Shown here: piece after piece, positions 14,124 through 24,536 of the stretch | Numbering within the stretch: the stretch's first letter is position 1 | How the letters are laid out: the number at the start of each line of letters is the position of its first letter | Source of the DNA: Phorcus lineatus | Taxonomy: Eukaryota > Mollusca > Gastropoda > Trochida > Trochidae | Length of the DNA: 64,000 nucleotides | Direction: 5' to 3' | NCBI GenBank assembly: GCA_921293015.1 | Contig: OV121091.1 | Coordinates: forward strand, 24,164,839-24,228,838 | Program-made: the position numbers and the translations under genes | The notes under the pieces: generated by a model | What the model saw: the letters and a program-made list of their open reading frames with translations, nothing else | What the model was told of the DNA's origin: nothing | Databases searched by the model: none

Positions 14124-14993
14124 CCAATTTTCAGGTCAACGTTGCATCAATCTGACGACAGTTGCTTTAGTGCAGCCGAACGTGACATACTTTCGTTATT
14201 TTTGTTACTGCAGTAACCCTAACTTTTCGCTTTGGCTTTTGTATACAGTTCATATGCATGTGCTACATGAGAATATGTCATTTTTCGTTCTAAAGCAACG
14301 TTCGTGCGATGCGTGGTTTTTCCCACCAGTTTGTTCCCGGAAATAATGGGTCTATATGTGTGCCAAATGTCTCCGTATGGATAACCTGTAATTTTGTAAA
14401 TTGTGGAAGACATTTTTTTAGTTTCATGGGTGTATACATTACCCTTGTAATTGATCAATGAACCTAAATTATTAAAATTGAGTTTCCATATCTTTTATAT
14501 AACAAAGCAAGAAATATTCGTATGTCCATAACAATAATGACATTTAAATGTGCTGTCATCGTTTCTTTACAAAAACATTTATATTTAGGTTCACTACAAA
14601 ACTGTTGATGCCTAAAATATATCCTTCATTACGGTTTGGACACTCGCAGTCAACAGTAAATAGGGCTTCGATGTCTCTTATAATCAGTTTGCTGTTTTCT
14701 GAGTAAATGTAAATCCGTTCCAGACTAAAACACTCATTTTTCACTGCAAGCGACATTACGAAACGTGTGTTTTTCATCTCGAGGTTCAAACGAGAGTTAA
14801 TTACGGGCCTAATGTGATTCACGAAATAGATAGATAATCACAAGATTGAATCGTTAAATGCAATGAAACAACACACCCCAAAAAACAAGGAAAGAAACGT
14901 AAATCATTCAATACCATATTTAGTTTTGATAACCAATATATCTAGACATCAGTTTGGAAATGAGGATAAAAAATAAAAATTGCAAATGAAAAA
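14124..14993. other. non-coding stretch, no gene seen
   Basis: The N-terminal part of the Tc1 relic may continue a little to the right of 14,123. Open frames here (for example 14,556-14,822 minus, 88 codons) have no recognisable motif. Confidence 0.35.
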
Positions 14994-15447
14994 TTGAGCC
15001 ATTGGCTCTGTAACTCATCTGGCTCTCTATGATTTATTTTGCTAAGGGTCACAGGGTCACCATTTTTGGGCCACAGAATCACAAAATCTATAAATTAGAA
15101 TCCTTATCAGCTGAGATGTATGTTCACAAGGTTTCAGCATTTTAGGCTCTTGCTCCTGAAGAAGAAGATAAAAATAGGTTTTAAGGGCATGGTCCCTATA
15201 GCCCTTATAAGGGGTTACAGGGTCACCAAATCTAGCAATTAGAAAACCCTATTAGCTAAGGTGTATGTACACAAGGTTTCAGCGTTCTAGGCTCCTGCTT
15301 CTGAAGAAGGGGATAAAACTAGGTTTTTACGGGCATTGTGCCTTCAGCTTTATAGGATGTAACAAATGAAAAAGTGAAAAGTTTACGGACGGACTGACGA
15401 CATGCCATGCTATAAGCTCATTGGGCCTTTTAGGCCGGATTAGTTGA
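14994..15447 (+). repeat. Hairpin-ended minisatellite element, copy A
   Basis: Same family as copies B (47.1 kb) and C (59.5 kb). The left end is the hairpin GAGCCATTGGCTC (14,996-15,008) followed by AACTCATCTGG. The right end is GGCCTTTTAGGCC (a 5-bp stem with a TTT loop) followed by GGATTAGTT. AACTCATCTGG and CCGGATTAGTT are inverted repeats at 9 of 11 bases. Inside are two recognisable repeat units whose ACAGGGTCAC landmarks lie at 15,051 and 15,217. Before the right end comes AAAGTGAAAAGTTTACGGAC, as in copy B. It encodes nothing. By overall layout it resembles non-autonomous interspersed elements with central tandem repeats known in bivalves. That family assignment is an inference. Confidence 0.75.
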
Positions 15448-15488
15448 AATAATTTACTAAGAAATTGCTCTAAACGTTATCGGCAGTG

Positions 15489-15496
15489 GAAAGCGC
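15489..15496 (+). repeat. Target-site duplication, left copy (GAAAGCGC)
   Basis: The eight bases directly before the left terminal repeat are identical to 18,977-18,984 directly after the right one. Eight-base duplications are diagnostic of the hAT superfamily. The perfect match points to a recent insertion. Confidence 0.95.
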
Positions 15497-15515
15497 TAGG
15501 GCTGCAACGATTCAC
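15497..15515 (+). repeat. hAT left terminal inverted repeat
   Basis: The 19-base sequence TAGGGCTGCAACGATTCAC is exactly complementary to 18,958-18,976. The match ends abruptly at base 20, which defines the repeat. Confidence 0.95.
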
Positions 15516-15818
15516 TACGATGCATCGAAAATCGATTCAGATTTATAATATCGAAAATCGATTCATGATTCAAATTTTCGATTCGATTCACTTTTAATTT
15601 TTCATCCTAAAAATAATTTAATTTTTACCTAAATTAGATCTTGATATATTGCATTCGAGAGTGTTAACAAGTCACGTTAAGTTTTTAAACCGGAAACCAA
15701 GTCTACAATATGTAACGTAATCAGTGATTGGTTAATATCCTCATCTTCGAGGCACTCGGCCAATCAGCGTGGTTTATACATTTGCCTTAGCAGCGCTGCA
15801 TGGCAACGGTCGAGCAAT

Positions 15819-18690
15819 ATGGCCGAACCAAACTTGAAAGACCCTCCCGCACATTTTAAATCAAAAGTCTGGAGCCATTACGGATTTAGAGCTAATTGCC
15901 AGGCTCGTGATATTGCGACATGCAGAATATGCTATACAGACGTGAAAACAAAGGCAGGGTCAACAACAAATCTGGCGAATCATCTCAAACGAAAACATGA
16001 AATAGGGCTAGTTTGCGAAGCACCCGCGACTAAGCCTTCTAGTACAAGTGGGGATGAACGATGGAAAACGGGCCAGTTGAAACTTACAGATTTAATGCCT
16101 AAACTATCTGACACGAGAAAAAAAGCAATTACTAAATCTATTGGGGGATACATTGCGTTCGACATGCGCCCCTATTCATCTGTGCAGAACGAGGGATTTA
16201 GAAACATGATCAAGGTACTTGAACCCCGATATTCGATTCCAAGCAGGACCTATTTTAGCCAAACTGTTTTGCCAGAATTGCTGGAGACTGTGAAAACAAG
16301 AGTTATCAGACATTTGAATAATGCTGAAAGCGTTTCAATTACGACAGATTCTTGGACATCTAGGGCCACCGAGAATTACACAGCTGTTACAGCGCATTTT
16401 ATTAACAATGATTGGGAAGTGGAAAACTATATTCTTCAAACCAGAAAATTCAGTGAGGCACACACTTCTGAGAATTCATCCAAGGATTTGATGGATACTG
16501 TGAAAGAATGGAAATTGGAAAAGCATGGGGTTGGGCCAGCTGTAACTACTGACAATGCTAGTAACATTGTACGTGCAGTAAAGGAATCTGGTCTTCATCC
16601 TCACATCGGATGTTTTGCTCATACTTTGAATCTCGCAACTCAACGCGGACTTAAAGTAAGTCAAATGGACAGACTTCTTGGAAGGGTGAGACGTGTTGTT
16701 GCATTTTTTCATAAGTCAACGTCAGCTACAAGTTGCCTTTCTGCCATGCAGAAAAGACTGGAAATACCCAATCACAAACTCATCATTGATGTCCCTACAA
16801 GGTGGAATTCCACGTTTGATATGCTTTCCAGGTATTGTAAATTTTTCTGGTAATTCTAGTTTTCTACTAAAAACTAAAAAGTACTTTACCTTTAGCATTT
16901 ATATATTTGTAAAACTGTAAAACATTAATGTAGCCTAAGCCTTAAAGTTACCTTAGCAACCTCGAATATATTTTACATGGAAAGATTTTGAATTTCTTTA
17001 CTGTTTATTGTTTGCTACTTTAGAAAAGAATGAAAATTTCTTATGAATTCAGATTAAATATTTTCTTCAAAATATTTTGCAGGTATGTAGAACAGCAAGC
17101 TGCTGTTTTTGCTGCAATTATCGAACTGAAAAAAAAGGTGAAAGATCTAGTCACATTGTCGGATGTTGACATAAGCAACATAGAACAAGTGCTCAACATT
17201 CTCAAACCAATCAAAACGGTTACAACCATGATGTGCAGCCAGACACATCCAACAGTCTCACTGATTCACCCATTGAAGGAAATGTTGCTTCAACATCTGG
17301 ATCCGTCAAATGATTCAAATCATTCCGAGGACAACACCCTCATCACTGAAGTAAAGAAGGCTATCTCCTCAGACCTAAAGTCAAGGTTAGATAATTTAGA
17401 TAAATAGCTAAAGATAAAAATATTATAGATATATATATATAATTTATTGAATCAATTTGTTTTATTTATTATAAATTGTGATATGTAGATAAATAACATA
17501 TATTAAATATATTAAATGAAACATTAAATTCTATTCATTGCTCAATGAATTTTCATAAACAGAAATTTGTAAAATTGCCTTAAATTGTTTATTTAATAAA
17601 TAGTGTCAAGTGTATATAACAAAATATCAGGTAAATTGGTTAATGTGTAACAATTAACAATTGTATATGAACAATGTAATTAAGTATCAGTAAGTTAACA
17701 AATGTATATCTAGATTCTAGAAAGTAGTAGAAACAAACATGTTCAATTTCAATTTACTCTTTATTCATTTTCAGGTACACAGAGAAGGTCAGCCTTGATT
17801 TCCTTCTACAAGCTTCCGTTGTGGATCCACGGTTTAAGAGTCTCCCCTACATTGGTGATGCTGAGAAACATGAGGTTTATTCCTTGTTGGGAAAGAAAGT
17901 TGTAGACTACTCAAATTCTCTTGATGAGGTAAGTAAATCCTTTACTAAATTAGTAATTAATAAAGTATATGAAAAATACAAAAGATAATTTGACATGATT
18001 TTATTAAATCCTTGATATATGTTTAATGAAAATATATGTGTAAAACTCAGCTGCACTCAAAAGGAATCACTGAATCTTATGAGTTATGACATGTCAGACT
18101 GTTACTGCTGGTGAATGCTGTGTGACTGTATGTATTTTCTGGGTTTTTTTAAATTAAAAATAATTTGAAACATGCTTATTATCCAGACTGTCACTGTGAA
18201 GAAGGAACCAGCTGATGTTCAACTCCCAGATCTTCCTGATCTTGATATTCCTGCAGCCAGTTCTGCTGATGATCTGTCACAAGACCCACCACCTGCTAAG
18301 ATCATAAAAACAGAAGATATTTCCCACTGTTCCCAGTCTCACAACTCAGCACTTTCTGACCTGTTTGGTGATGTTTTTGTTACTAAGGTTGAGCCAGGGA
18401 AAACACTGTTTGAAAGATCTGAGTTGGAGATCCAGAACTACAAGAAGGAACAAGTACTAGATTTGAACCAAAATCCTTTGATGTGGTGGAAATCAAAGGA
18501 AGCATTGTATCCGATAATCTCAAAGTATGCCAAGTTTTGTCTTGGGGTTCCTGCAACTAGTGTTGCAAGTGAGAGGGTATTCTCAACAGCAGGCGATGTG
18601 GTGACAGCACAGAGAGCTTGCCTCTCAAGTGACAATGTGGACATGTTAGTTTTCCTATCTAAAAACATGACCGCTGATGACTTACTGTAA
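15819..18690 (+). CDS. hAT transposase, BED-finger (ZBED-like), four exons
   Basis: The predicted exons are 15,819-16,831, 17,083-17,385, 17,775-17,928 and 18,187-18,690. All three introns are GT-AG, and the junctions restore S-R-Y twice and E-T once in frame. The product is 657 residues. A BED zinc finger comes first (Trp18, Cys35, Cys38, His55, His60), for DNA-end binding. The RNase H-like core has Asp177 in ITTDSW, Asp245 in VTTDNAS, the Cys265-x2-His268 motif and Arg328-Trp329. After the insertion domain, Trp590-Trp591 and the C-terminal dimerisation motif VPATSVASERVFSTAG lead to Glu619, the expected third catalytic residue by analogy with Ac and Hermes. An acidic linker (about residues 493-560) holds two SUMO-type psi-K-x-E sites, VKKE and IKTE. 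The start is the first ATG after the leader and puts the BED finger at the N-terminus, as in ZBED proteins. It would cut and paste the surrounding element. Exon structure is from sequence; activity is inferred. Confidence 0.93.
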
Positions 18691-18957
18691 TGACTTATTG
18701 ACTTACTTTCTGTAAGCTGTGTAAAATAATATTTTCAGTGCTTCACTGGAATTGGAAAATACTCAGTTCCAAGGCTTTTCACTTTATTGTGGAATACACA
18801 ATGGCACATTGCTTTGGTTTTTAAACTTTTAAAACTATTAAAGTTATTGAGTTCAACAATTTTGTTGTTGTGTAGTGTTTACTGAACTCTAAAGAATCGA
18901 ATCGAAATAAATCGAATCGAGCTGTAAAAATTAAAAAATCGAATCGAAGTTGTCAAG

Positions 18958-18976
18958 GTGAATCGTTGCAGCCCTA
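18958..18976 (-). repeat. hAT right terminal inverted repeat
   Basis: This is the exact reverse complement of 15,497-15,515. It is preceded by five or more copies of the GAATCGA-type subterminal motif. Confidence 0.95.
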
Positions 18977-18984
18977 GAAAGCGC
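18977..18984 (+). repeat. Target-site duplication, right copy (GAAAGCGC)
   Basis: Identical to 15,489-15,496. The uninterrupted ancestral site would read GGAAAGCGCTG. Confidence 0.95.
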
Positions 18985-20825
18985 TGTGCCATTTCATAAC
19001 ATGATTTTATTCTCCATTAATTTTCATTCGTGTGCAAATGAAGTAAATACGTGCACAAACCTCGACGAAAGTATCAGAATTAATAGTACGTATACACTTG
19101 TTGACCTATTAAAACATAGTGATAAAGAGTTGGATTTTAACAATTTCTACCACCAGAGACATTGTATGTCTAATGTTTCGAAAATGGCGTTCTTTGTGGA
19201 ACGTTAACCATAGGTGAATTGAATAATTCTCATGTGAATTAAAAGAATGGTGTTAACATATTTGATAGTCTAACATGGTCAACAAAGGTGACAACTCGTT
19301 GCATCTGTCGGCCAAAAAAAGGTCCAAGCAAAACCTAAAAGGTTACCTTTCTTGAATATTACACCGATATATACTGCTTAAGTGAACATTACCTATTTGA
19401 TCTACTGTCTTAAAATCGTGAAATGAAATAACCATATAAAATGTGGTTTACTAGGACAAATCTGACACACAGGCTTATAAAAAATAATATAGTTCATGTG
19501 TTAATATCATATCAGACACATTCGAATGACTAAATCAGAAAGTCTTTGGATTTCCAAAAGACTGAGCTATCTTTGAGTCAGTTATTAAGTTGTGGAAAAA
19601 TGGACCTACCAGTATAGACATATCTTCAAATTGCTCTTTCGCAAATTGAAAAGTTATGATTTCCTAATCATTTATGACTTGAGAATTTAAATATTAATTG
19701 ATGACTTTTTATCAATCAACTTTGATTACTTAGGAACTCACATTTCATATGTAATTTGCATCACGCTAATAAGTTCGAACTGCAGGTAAACGAAATAATG
19801 AGGAATCCCTAGCTATTGAAAGTTGCTCACATGCAAATTCCACATACATGTAGATCCGCTCAAATAACAGATAAGACGGTTTAGGAGACTGTGAATACCC
19901 ATTACCGATGTCAAAAGATCCCGTGTATGTAATAATTTTGATGTTCTGTGACCAAAATTGGAAGTTATTGATTGAAAGTGGAAAAAAATTCTAATTTGGG
20001 TAAGTTCATTTGAAAGGCCAAGTTGACCTATTGTCATTTGATATGATTGTTAACCTGGATGTTATGTCTACTGTTCTGTAAGTAATTTTGTTTTTGAAAC
20101 GGAAATGGATATGTATTTAAATATGGATTACGCGAATAGTGTCAGCAAATATGACAACTGTGTTAATGAGAGGTGACCAAACTGTCTTCAGATGATCTTA
20201 CTATCAGACGGGAGAAGATTAAACTTGATCTGTCAGGTGTCATTTTGTTCGATTAAATCTGAGCACGCCTTTGAGTTGTTTTTGAGTTGCATAAAAAATA
20301 TTGTAGGAATTTCCATTTATGGTCACTCTGAGTGAAACACTAGATTAATTCGAACGTGTTTAGATTTGTATTTTAGGAACGTATGTGAATGGAATGCACT
20401 GTGAATGAAGGGTGCAAGAATACACTAGATTTGAAAATAGAATGAGTTTAAGATATATTTGGAGCTGTACATAGCATTAAGTACATTCAAAGGAAGAGAC
20501 CAGGCGTTCCTGATATGTGTTGTGGAGCATAGATTTAGATTGACATTTCATTCTTCCTCATTCAGGTTTTTCATTACACATAATATGACGATGTAAATAG
20601 GTTTCATTATAATATTCACCCTCATAATTATTCCGGGCTATGGGTATTTATGTGGCACACCATGGTTACTTCATAAGTATTAATCGAGATAGTGTTGCTA
20701 AATCTGTGAATTTCCTGAAAGATGAGAATGTGTTAAATAGAAACCAGATAATATAAAGGTTATGCCTCACAATAAAAAAAGCTAGTATCAGAGTATGCCT
20801 CTATTGGGAGTTTGAGTTGAGTTAC
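18985..20825. other. AT-rich non-coding stretch, no gene seen
   Basis: No recognisable coding frame or repeat. Small frames (73-74 codons) at 18,986-19,207 (+) and 19,813-20,037 (-) have no family resemblance. Confidence 0.45.
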
Positions 20826-21003
20826 AGAAGCCATCACGAGGCGTGGTCACTGACGGGGACGGTCCTTTTAACTTTGTTGTTAACTTTGGCATGAATTGCA
20901 AAAAATTTTTCTATTGACGTTTGAGAGTCTTGCAACATCACGATGTGGTGTACCAGCCTGAATCATGCCAATAGCTCTCCATCTCATCGTCAATCGTGGC
21001 ACA
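20826..21003 (-). pseudogene. Tc1-like transposase N-terminal fragment
   Basis: Minus-strand translation gives LTMRWRAIGMIQAGTPHRDV followed by ARLSNVN, the first helix-turn-helix of Tc1-like transposases. After a frame change it reads GPSPSVTTPRDGFC, matching the usual RPRSGRPRVTTPRED linker. No catalytic domain follows on either side, so this is an isolated 5' fragment. Confidence 0.7.
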
Positions 21004-22099
21004 TTCTTGTTTAATCAAAATTCGAATGGAATTGTTTTCCTGCCTACAGAGTCAACACTAAGACTGAAATTAATAAGGAAGAAGAAGTAAATTTCATGGA
21101 TATCATGCGCATGCTCTTCTAAAAAACGTGCCTTCACCCTCAAACAAACAAGCAAAGTGTTCAAAATGACTGTGGTTGTGTTGAGGAGGGGCGTTGCAGT
21201 CAAATTAAGAAGAAACATTTAAAACATCATTCTCTCCCATCAGAGGTAGTTCCGTCATAACTTTCTATACAACATCTGTCTTAATACGAAGGTTTCACGG
21301 TCTTCCGGCACTCTCCCCTAGCGGGAAAATATTGCAACTTAAACTACCTTGCTATATTTCAGCCAATGGAAGCAACGAATGCTCTTGACGTAAAAAAGCT
21401 AATATTTATGCTTAATTGACTGATAATTTGAATTAACAAATTGATTTTTACTGAATATATTTTTAAGATTATAACCAATGAATAATAACGATTGATTAAA
21501 CATTTTCCATGAAGGTTATTCATTAAGGGAGTAAGTGCAGTTGAGTATCATGCAGTAGTTTCAAGGAAGCCTTGTTTTTGTTTATGTCTAACTTCAATGG
21601 ATATCACAGATATGTTTCTCCAATCCAACTTGATCAAAAACTCACCTCAAGATCAAATTAAAAATATTTATTAAGGTTTATGTTCTTCCGTATCTAACTT
21701 TGAAAATGATTTAAACATTTTGCTCATAGTCACATGTTAATGTGTTTGACATTATGAAGGGTTTTTAACTATGTGTTTCTTGTTTGAATGACATTTTGGA
21801 GAAACATTCAACAGAATATGTCTCAGATATTTCTGTATTTAATGCATTATCTGTTTTTGATTAGAAAAGGTTAAGAATTCCCTTGCCATTATGGAATTCA
21901 ATAAAATCATTTGAAGGCGTGTAAGGATGAATCACTATTGCCGTTAAGTACCTAAATCTTGAAACAAATTTATGACAAAGAAGTAAAAATTAAAATTTAA
22001 ATGTAACCTTTGTAAATTTTTAGATTAACATTTGCAATATCCTCAACATCGCTTAGACGGACTTCAAAAAGACGTTAATCTTGATAGATCAATGACAAA
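21004..22099. other. non-coding stretch, no gene seen
   Basis: Nothing recognisable. GC content rises slightly around 21,230-21,340 but no motif supports a gene. Confidence 0.4.
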
Positions 22100-22605
22100 T
22101 TTAGATCAGATTCAGATTCAGATTCTTTATTTCAGTACGTGTGGCCTCCGGCCCATATACAGGTTACAGTGAGCAGGTTGGATAATCTTATAACAATTGT
22201 CGTCTTAGACGCAATGCATGGTGTGTATATAACTGTAGAGCTTTTATAACATTCACTTTACAAGATGCCATTAAATTGATGAAGCCAGTTTTTAAGTTAT
22301 ATGAGGTACAAATAAATGGTAAATATTTAAATCTAAGTTTCCTAAATGCTGGACACATCATAACAAAATGAAATTCATCTTCAACCATATTTAAATCACA
22401 TACTGTACACAACCTCATTGCTTTGATAACATTACAGTATCGCCCAAGTTCAACTTGCAATCTGGCCATGCCAATACGCAGTTTTGTCATATCACGACGG
22501 TAAAGAAAGCAGTCACTATTAGTTAAATACATTTCTGGTTGTAAATTTAATTTAATAGATGAATAACATTCATATCTAAATTTACATCGAAAATGCTTGA
22601 AACGG
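22100..22605 (-). mobile_element. 5'-truncated non-LTR retrotransposon (LINE) 3' end
   Basis: The minus-strand frame running from about 22,605 to 22,188 contains FKHFRCKFRYECYS, RIGMARLQVELGRY and the Cys-rich block CTVCDLNMVEDEFHFVMMCP. The block has C-x2-C-x9-H-x4-C spacing. This region ends the reverse-transcriptase ORF of many invertebrate LINEs, where it usually reads C-LC-EDEYHFL-CP. After the stop, a short 3' UTR ends in AATAAAGAATCTGAATCTGA, with a tandem GAATCT tail at about 22,106-22,124. The polymerase domain is absent, which is normal for 5' truncation. The last 130 codons are intact, suggesting a fairly young copy. Confidence 0.8.
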
Positions 22606-22759
22606 GATTTACGTAACGCAATTCAGCAAGATACGTTACTTCCTTGATGAGTTACCTCTGTGGTTTTGATCGATGACAACACTCATGATCTATTCAAGAA
22701 AAATAATTACACATCCTTTGTAACTATCTTTATCTCGACTTGCACAGCAATGTCGGCTA

Positions 22760-23290
22760 CTAATTGGCCAAAAGCACGTGCCGTTGGTATATTTTTCTAT
22801 GTTAAACTGGGTGACGCGCGACCCTAGTTACGAGAGACGGCGTACTGCCAAGAGTTATCTCCCGTGTACCACTGTTAGTTAAACATATGCTACACTACGC
22901 TGGTTTGAGGAACCTTTCCTTTACGCCAAGGATTTATTTTCCTATTAATTAAAGTCATTTCCATTAGTCACGCTTGCCCGATCACGTAAGCTCTTATTCA
23001 AATGAAAGATCTTGACAAGTCACTTGTCGACTGTCGGTTCACTCGCTCGCAGCGAGGTTGTCCATCAGCGAGCTGGAGATGGGAATGGTAAACCAGATAA
23101 TCAGTCTAAAGATATTAATCTTTCAAACAAACTTGCGCATGATCTTAACAACCGATAACAAACTCATTCGCTTCTCTCTCGACGGTCCGCCATGACAGTT
23201 AGAAATCTACTGAGATTTTACCGCCGCTTCAAATCGAAAGTTTCCAAGGTGGAACGTATACACGAGGTCACGTGACCGAACAATCAAAAC
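22760..23290. promoter_or_regulatory. CpG-richer patch with E-boxes and hairpins
   Basis: This stretch has visibly more G+C and CpG than its surroundings (for example GACGCGCGACC and GACGGCGTAC). It holds ATTGGCC (inverted CCAAT) next to GCACGTGC at 22,774. Two short perfect hairpins lie at 23,014-23,028 (GACAAG-TCA-CTTGTC) and 23,042-23,056 (CTCGCT-CGC-AGCGAG). A 12-bp palindrome GGTCACGTGACC lies at 23,266-23,277. The last is a full CLEAR-type E-box, GTCACGTGAC, the site bound by TFEB/MITF-family factors. A promoter is possible. An old DNA transposon with CpG-rich ends is an alternative. Confidence 0.3.
23192..23275 (+). CDS. Possible short basic ORF or first exon (27 codons)
   Basis: An ATG at 23,192 (context CCGCCATGA, a good initiation context) opens MTVRNLLRFYRRFKSKVSKV and ends at TGA 23,273-23,275, inside the E-box palindrome. 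The peptide is basic and amphipathic, like a mitochondrial presequence or the start of a longer protein. A donor-like AAG|GTGGAA at about 23,250 is weak. No downstream exon was recognised, so this may be chance. Confidence 0.18.
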   Translation: MTVRNLLRFYRRFKSKVSKVERIHEVT

Positions 23291-23483
23291 TAAAAACCCC
23301 GCAATACTTGTTATGTTCATTTTATTTCGTTAATCCGAAATTTACGTCTGGTGGTATAAAAATTATATTAGTAAATTCATAAGTAAAATAATAACACAGA
23401 AAAGATCAGCCGCCACTTTGACCCATCCAATCTTTCGATCCACACTAAAAGCATAAAATAAGGGTCCTCGTTGAGATAAATAC

Positions 23484-23572
23484 GTTACCATGGGTCCGCG
23501 ATTCGTTCTCGTTTGATATATAACTCGAACACATGACACATCTCCATATCAAACTCGCGGACACATAGTAAC
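23484..23572. repeat. Imperfect inverted repeat (fold-back)
   Basis: Left arm 23,484-23,519 (GTTACCATGGGTCCGCGA...GTTTGATAT) and right arm 23,546-23,572 are reverse complements with two mismatches and a 9-base insertion in the left arm. The 26-base loop is AT-rich. The size and G+C contrast suggest a MITE remnant. Confidence 0.65.
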
Positions 23573-23639
23573 TTATAATATTCCACTATCCAGTATGAGA
23601 TCATAAAAGCTTTGGAGTCAATTATTTAAAAAAAATATT

Positions 23640-24010
23640 CTCTTTTTTTCGAAAGGATGAGGGAAAAGGACAGGACAGCAGCTTCTTAATTGGGAATTCA
23701 CGATGTCTCGAGTATATCCTTACTCCTTCATTACAATTATGAAGTTGTTATTCAGAAAATCGTATCTTCCAGATGTATAACACTTCTAAATGCCCTGTAG
23801 AGACTTGTGAGGGAAAAATGGAAAGAAATGCATAGTGAGCGAAAAACGGCAGACTTTAGAACAACTCAAATTTGGTCTGGCTTTGGTCTATCCGTTGACC
23901 TTAATTGGGTGCCCCAACCAGGAGAATGTAGCTCCGGCTTGCATAACTCTTCAGGTCTTTAAGCACGCAAATCACTACACCACGATACGTTATTGATTGG
24001 ATGGTGGTTC
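23640..24010 (+). repeat. Dispersed repeat family R, copy 1
   Basis: Segments such as AGGATGAGGGAAAAG, CTCAAATTTGGTC-GGCTT, GGGTGCCCC-ACCAGGAG, TAGCTCC-GC and AAGCACGCAAA-CAC recur in the same order at 38,745-39,000. By eye similarity is about 70-75%. No coding capacity is seen. Together with copy 2 it defines a dispersed family of roughly 300 bp whose class I cannot assign. The right end has a weak tRNA-like look but no clear A or B box. Confidence 0.6.
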
Positions 24011-24209
24011 TCAAAGTTCAAATTGGACATATCCAAAATGCAACGTCACACTGGTTTAAAAATGTAGTTTGTCATAGATGGAAACAGTTCGAAGTTTCAG
24101 GGACAGGCCAAATGGCATAACATCTTTAAGCTGTCCACGTGTACCAAAGAAACTTTGGAATTTGCTCATGAAAAATACCCACATTGTGATCGATACTGAA
24201 AATGAAACT

Positions 24210-24504
24210 AGGTGAGGTGAGGTGAAATGGGGTTTAACGCCGCTTTCAAGAGTATTTCACTTATATCGCGGCTGCTAGTATTAGTGCAGGGAGAAAGCCC
24301 GCAATATCAATGTAGCTATGCATTGCGGTGAAACCTGCGAGCATCGGCTGGAACTAGCGAACCATGGGTGGTACTGCGCTGAAACTCAGTGCAGCATTGC
24401 ACCCAAACCTGACTGCGTGTAGAACAGCTCTCTACTGCAGCCCCTAGCGGGATTCGAACCACAGACCTCTTGATCCGAAGCCGAACGCGCTAACCACTGC
24501 GCTA

Positions 24505-24505
<1 letters not shown>
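24210..24505 (-). mobile_element. tRNA-derived SINE
   Basis: Read on the minus strand, the element opens with a pol III A box (CTAACCACTGCGCTA at 24,490-24,504 is its complement, giving TAGCGCAGTGG) and a B box GGTTCGAATCC (complement at 24,450-24,460). The body ends in the conserved stretch seen on the plus strand as GGGGTTTAACGCCGCTTTCA (24,229-24,248). A tandem CACCT tail sits at about 24,211-24,225. It would be transcribed by RNA polymerase III and moved by a LINE. Related 3' halves occur at 56,913 and, more distantly, at 38,665. The head is intact, so it could still be transcribed. Confidence 0.85.

Positions 24506-24535
<30 letters not shown>
24506..24535. repeat. Homopolymer run of 30 C
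   Basis: An uninterrupted run of 30 C abuts the SINE head, so on the SINE strand it is G30 immediately upstream of the A-box region. It may have grown from the GGGG that often starts such SINEs. Homopolymer length is prone to assembly error. Confidence 0.9.

Positions 24536-24536
<1 letters not shown>

Larger units (their letters stand above)
15497..18976 (+). mobile_element. Complete hAT-superfamily DNA transposon (3,480 bp)
   Basis: The element is bounded by perfect 19-bp inverted repeats (TAGGGCTGCAACGATTCAC) and a perfect 8-bp target-site duplication. The TAGGGCTGCAACGATT terminus is typical of hAT elements. Subterminal DNA on both sides carries repeated AATCGAT, TCGATTC and GAATCGA motifs (15,525-15,595 and 18,895-18,950), the usual kind of transposase binding array. 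The single gene inside, on the + strand, has four exons and no disabling mutation. A 300-bp 5' leader with CCAAT-like sequence and a 270-bp 3' tail complete it. With intact ends, duplication and gene, this is a candidate autonomous, recently active element. Confidence 0.96.

Noticed and set aside
17400..17760. AT-rich gap inside the transposase region that looks like a truncation
   Set aside because: It is intron 2 of the hAT gene: GT at 17,386 and AG at 17,773-17,774 join the exons in frame.
24438..24505. tRNA gene on the minus strand
   Set aside because: A and B boxes are present but no cloverleaf or acceptor stem forms, and the sequence continues into a SINE body and tail found elsewhere in the window.
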